Positions 60,922 to 64,000 of a stretch of DNA of 64,000 nucleotides are shown piece after piece. The notes beneath the pieces are model-generated. The model made no database searches. It was given only the letters and a program-made list of their open reading frames with translations, and was not told where the DNA came from. A program made the translations under genes and the position numbers. This DNA is from Phaseolibacter flectens ATCC 12775 (GTDB lineage Bacteria; Pseudomonadota; Gammaproteobacteria; Enterobacterales; Enterobacteriaceae). The stretch spans positions 679,084 through 743,083 of the forward strand of contig NZ_JAEE01000001.1 of assembly GCF_000518745.1 (NCBI RefSeq), read 5' to 3'. Positions within the stretch are counted from its first letter, which is position 1. Each line of letters begins with the position of its first letter.

Positions 60922-62148
60922 ATGTTTAAAAGTTTCTTTCCACGACCAGGGCCATTTTTTCTGAGTGCCATCATTTGGGGCATCATCGCGATCATCGGTT
61001 GGTTTTTTTGGTTTGAAAACCTCCCTCACCACTTCGCGTTACTCTCATCGTTCACTCAACAAAATGTGGCGAACAATGCCCTGCAATTTATTCAGTTTAA
61101 GTGTTTATGGTTTTATCTCTATTATTGGTTAGTCGCAGGAATTTTTGCACTCGCATGGCACTACATTGCGCGTCATCCTTGGCAAAAATGGTCGGTCTGG
61201 GGCTCACTACTTATTATCTTTTCTACTTGGTTTAGTGTGCAAATCAGTGTTGCAATCAATGCTTGGTATGGCCCATTCGGCGATCTGATCCAAAAAGCAC
61301 TCTCAAAAGCGAACATGATAAAAATTGACACCTTTTATCTGCAAATTCTCGCCTTTATGAGTATCGCAATGGTGGCAATAGTGATTGGTATTATTAATTC
61401 ATTTTTTGTTAGTCACTGGATTTTCCGCTGGCGGACAGCAATGAATCATTACTATACCGCTCACTGGCAGCAATTACGTCATATTGAAGGCGCGGCACAG
61501 CGTGTACAAGAAGATACCATGAATTTTGCTACAACATTGGAAGACTGGGGGATCAATTTTATTAAAGCGGTCATGACGCTGATCGCCTTCGTTCCGGTAC
61601 TGGCGGTACTGTCATCCCACGTTAAAGTGATCCCTTTCATCGGCAATATCCCTTATGCACTGGTCTTTGTCGCCCTGTTTTGGTCCATACTCGGTACGGT
61701 GCTGATGGCCGTGGTTGGGATTAAATTACCTGGCTTGAGTTTCAAAAATCAACAGGTTGAGGCTGCATTTCGTAAGGAGCTTGTGTATGGTGAGGACGAT
61801 GACCAACGCGCTCAGCCTGCAACATTACAGATGCTGTTTTCCAAAGTCCGCTTTAACTATTTCAGATTATATTTTCATTATCTATACTTCAATTTTGCAC
61901 GGATCCTTTACATGCAAGCCGATACTGTATTTGGCGTGCTAATCCTCCTCCCGACTATTGTTATGGCAGGGATCACCTTAGGTGTCATGAACCAGATCCT
62001 CAATGTGTTAGATCAGGTACGCAGTGCCTTCCAATATCTGATTAATACGTGGTCAACCTTAGTGAATCTGATGTCGATTTATAAACGTCTGCAAAGTTTT
62101 GAACAGGTTTTGGAAACGAAAGAACAGCAACAATCCTTGCCGGATTAA
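60922..62148 (+). CDS. sbmA: SbmA/BacA peptide transporter
   Basis: Inner-membrane proton-driven importer of microcin B17/J25, proline-rich antimicrobial peptides and bleomycin. ATG at 60922 with GGAG 5 nt upstream gives 408 residues (E. coli 406), beginning MFKSFFPRPGPFFLSAIIW. About eight membrane segments and the TMS-SbmA domain are visible. The frame is open to 60823 but lacks homology there. The BacA relative is needed by rhizobia for life inside hosts, which makes it of note in a gene-losing lineage. Confidence 0.95.
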   Translation: MFKSFFPRPGPFFLSAIIWGIIAIIGWFFWFENLPHHFALLSSFTQQNVANNALQFIQFKCLWFYLYYWLVAGIFALAWHYIARHPWQKWSVWGSLLIIFSTWFSVQISVAINAWYGPFGDLIQKALSKANMIKIDTFYLQILAFMSIAMVAIVIGIINSFFVSHWIFRWRTAMNHYYTAHWQQLRHIEGAAQRVQEDTMNFATTLEDWGINFIKAVMTLIAFVPVLAVLSSHVKVIPFIGNIPYALVFVALFWSILGTVLMAVVGIKLPGLSFKNQQVEAAFRKELVYGEDDDQRAQPATLQMLFSKVRFNYFRLYFHYLYFNFARILYMQADTVFGVLILLPTIVMAGITLGVMNQILNVLDQVRSAFQYLINTWSTLVNLMSIYKRLQSFEQVLETKEQQQSLPD

Positions 62149-62195
62149 AATATATCGTATTACCGCTAAATAGCGCGTCCATCAGTTCGCCTTTC

Positions 62196-62226
62196 AGAGA
62201 GACAGGGTGACAAGCCCGGTCTCTCT
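62196..62226 (+). terminator. sbmA terminator hairpin
   Basis: AGAGAGAC (62196-62203) and GTCTCTCT (62219-62226) with an inner GGG/CCC pairing, about 48 nt after the stop; followed by TCCACT, not a clean U-tract. Confidence 0.55.
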
Positions 62227-62484
62227 TCCACTAGGTAAATCGCCCTCGCAGCACAAGCTGAGGTTTAACCTGTCAACATGAGCCACCTTCCTCTCACCAT
62301 AGAGCAAGCATGAGGCACTAGATTGCAGATCAACGAGGTTATTCACTCAGCATCATCGTGAGTAGGTAAGCACATCATGCCATGCTTGCTAAGGCGAGAA
62401 GATAGTAATAAAACAGAACTTGTTAAGTTCCCCCGGTCTTAAGCAACCGAGGGATCAGGTCGTGACGCCCCAAAATGCAGGATA
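62227..62484. other. Intergenic region between convergent sbmA and gltP
   Basis: No gene. On the minus strand GAACTT-AAC-AAGTTC followed by TGTTTTATT (about 62411-62433) may stop gltP transcription. Confidence 0.4.
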
Positions 62485-63777
62485 TTATCGGTTCAAGAGT
62501 TTCAACTCATATTCCTGTGCTTTTTCGCGATTAAATTGTTTCTCACTACAAGAAATTACCAGCACGGCAAGTGCATTACCGATCACATTCAGTACTGTAC
62601 GCGCCATATCCATGATCCGATCAACCCCCGCAATAAAAGCGAGACCTTCTAATGGGATCCCGACACTGCCCAAGGTGGCCAATAACACCACAAAAGAAAC
62701 ACCGGGTACACCGGCAATCCCTTTGGAGGTTACCATCAAAGTCAACACCAAGGTGATCTGGCTTACCATTGAAAGTTCGATACCATACAGTTGAGCAATG
62801 AATATCGCAGCAATGCTTTGATAGAGTGTTGAGCCATCAAGATTAAAAGAATAGCCAGTGGGAACAACGAAACTAGCAATCGATTTCGGCGCGCCATAAT
62901 TCTCCATTTTTTGCATGATTCTGGGTAAAACAGTTTCGGAACTGGAGGTGGAATACGACAGTATTAGCTCATCTTTCAAGATGCGTATGATAGTAAAGAT
63001 ACGTAGACGATAAAGCCGTGCCACCGTACCCAACACCACCAAAGTAAACAGGATGATGGCAAAATAGACCAAACCCACCAATTTAATCAGCGGCAGAAGT
63101 GAACTGAATCCAAAATTCGCAATGGTGACAGTCAGTAGTGCAAATACTCCAATCGGCGCATAACACATAATCATATGGGTTACTTTGAACATGGTCTCTG
63201 AAATACCCCGAAACACACTAACCAAAGGCTCGCGCAGATCGCGAGGTAATGAACACATGCCAAGACCAAACATCACCGAGAAAAAGATGATGGCTAACAT
63301 ATCACCATGTATAAATGAGACAAAAATATTTTGCGGGATGACTGACAGGATGGTATTAACAAAACTATGAGGTCCATTTTCAATCTGTTTGGTGGTGGAT
63401 TCATAAGTAGAAATATCCGTTGCTGTCAGCATGGACATATCAATACCACTGCCCGGGTGAAAAAGGTTCGCCAGCGCCAATCCTACCAAAATAGCTATCG
63501 TGGTAATGATTTCAAAATAGACGATGGTTTTCACACCAATTCGACCTAAGGTTTTGGCATCACCCACCCCCGCAATGCCAACGATCAGCGAAGACACAAC
63601 AATAGGAATAACAATCATTTTAATCAAATGAATAAAAATATCACCTGCGGGTTTGAGGACATTAGGCACAAGCCAAATTCGTTGTTCAGTCATGTTGTGT
63701 AGGATACTGCCGGCAATGATCGCTAAGACTAATGCGATTAATATCTGCCAAGCTAGGGTGATTTTATTACCTTTCAT
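62485..63777 (-). CDS. gltP: Glutamate/aspartate:proton symporter GltP
   Basis: DAACS-family inner-membrane carrier importing L-glutamate and aspartate with protons. ATG at 63777 with GAGGA about 10 nt upstream gives 430 residues (E. coli 437), beginning MKGNKITLAWQILIALVL. The re-entrant loop STSSSETVLPRI and VPTGYSFNLDGSTLYQSIAA are the substrate site. The longer frame to 63915 lacks homology. Last gene before the window edge. Confidence 0.94.
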   Translation of the reverse strand: MKGNKITLAWQILIALVLAIIAGSILHNMTEQRIWLVPNVLKPAGDIFIHLIKMIVIPIVVSSLIVGIAGVGDAKTLGRIGVKTIVYFEIITTIAILVGLALANLFHPGSGIDMSMLTATDISTYESTTKQIENGPHSFVNTILSVIPQNIFVSFIHGDMLAIIFFSVMFGLGMCSLPRDLREPLVSVFRGISETMFKVTHMIMCYAPIGVFALLTVTIANFGFSSLLPLIKLVGLVYFAIILFTLVVLGTVARLYRLRIFTIIRILKDELILSYSTSSSETVLPRIMQKMENYGAPKSIASFVVPTGYSFNLDGSTLYQSIAAIFIAQLYGIELSMVSQITLVLTLMVTSKGIAGVPGVSFVVLLATLGSVGIPLEGLAFIAGVDRIMDMARTVLNVIGNALAVLVISCSEKQFNREKAQEYELKLLNR

Positions 63778-64000
63778 CGCTTTCTTTTCCTCAATCAAAC
63801 TTCCTCTAAATCCCTGAGCGAGATAATGATACAGGGAAGGGGCCGTCGCCCTATAAATCATAGAATTACTGAATAAAAATGTAATTAGAATAATTAAAAC
63901 AGCAGTAGACCCCAATAATTACCATTTTAATGAGGTAATATGCAAGCTTTTAAACATTTAAGAAAATTCTCACAACCTAATTATGACGCCCCTAAGTAAA

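Overview
The window looks like chromosome from a member of the Enterobacterales. Gene order follows, in reversed orientation, the E. coli block around dsbD-aspA-fxsA-groESL-yjeI-epmB-efp-epmA-mscM-psd-rsgA-orn-glyVXY-amiB-mutL-miaA-hfq-hflX-purA-rnr-rlmB-rpsF-priB-rpsR-rplI-fklB-cysQ-ytfK-ytfL-tamA-tamB-ppa-fbp-mpl. Base composition looks moderate (mid-40s % GC by eye). Many genes usually found in this block are absent: msrA, ytfP, nsrR, hflK/hflC, nnr/queG, the frd operon, dcuA and cutA. Some sites hold only intergenic DNA, and broken genes are present. Together with sbmA, a secreted GH1 enzyme and a group II intron, this suggests a lineage that has lost genes and may be host-associated. I cannot name the genus.

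Layout. 1-2.7 kb: mpl (cut by the window edge), fbp, ppa. 2.9-8.4 kb: tamB and tamA (outer-membrane assembly/lipid transport). 8.6-10.2 kb: ytfL/paeA behind a structured leader that encodes a possible 45-residue peptide. 10.2-12.3 kb: ytfK, cysQ, fklB. 12.5-14.2 kb: rpsF-priB-rpsR-rplI ribosomal operon with a strong promoter and a terminator. 14.3-26.4 kb: rlmB, rnr, purA, hflX, an unusual Cys/His-rich hfq, miaA, mutL, amiB, tsaE, all on the minus strand. 27.3-28.2 kb: an orphan class IV aminotransferase. 28.5-28.8 kb: three tRNA-Gly genes, then orn; rsgA, psd and mscM run the other way.

35-38.8 kb holds the EF-P modification genes epmA, efp and epmB, then a DUF1090 gene and the lipoprotein gene yjeI. 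39.05-41.94 kb is a complete-looking group II intron with an RT-HNH maturase and an extra membrane-anchored cargo ORF in domain IV. It lies in the 3' flank of groEL, before the terminator I assign to groESL. 42.4-45.1 kb: groEL, groES (sigma-32 promoter) and fxsA. 45.8-49.7 kb: aspA, dsbD, a dehydrogenase remnant and tRNA-Phe.

From 50 kb onward the order no longer follows E. coli. It holds a broken MFS gene, murQ and anmK (anhydro-MurNAc recycling), a secreted beta-glucosidase (GH1), glutathione-dependent formaldehyde dehydrogenase, a POT-family permease without its usual TM1 motif, a Tsx-like nucleoside channel, ytfJ, sbmA with a switch-like leader, and gltP. This part is rich in nutrient import: peptides, nucleosides, glutamate and sugar. 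The most promising undescribed items are the ytfL leader with two crossing perfect 11-bp helices, the Cys/His-rich Hfq, the cargo ORF in the group II intron, and the sbmA leader with mutually exclusive helices.
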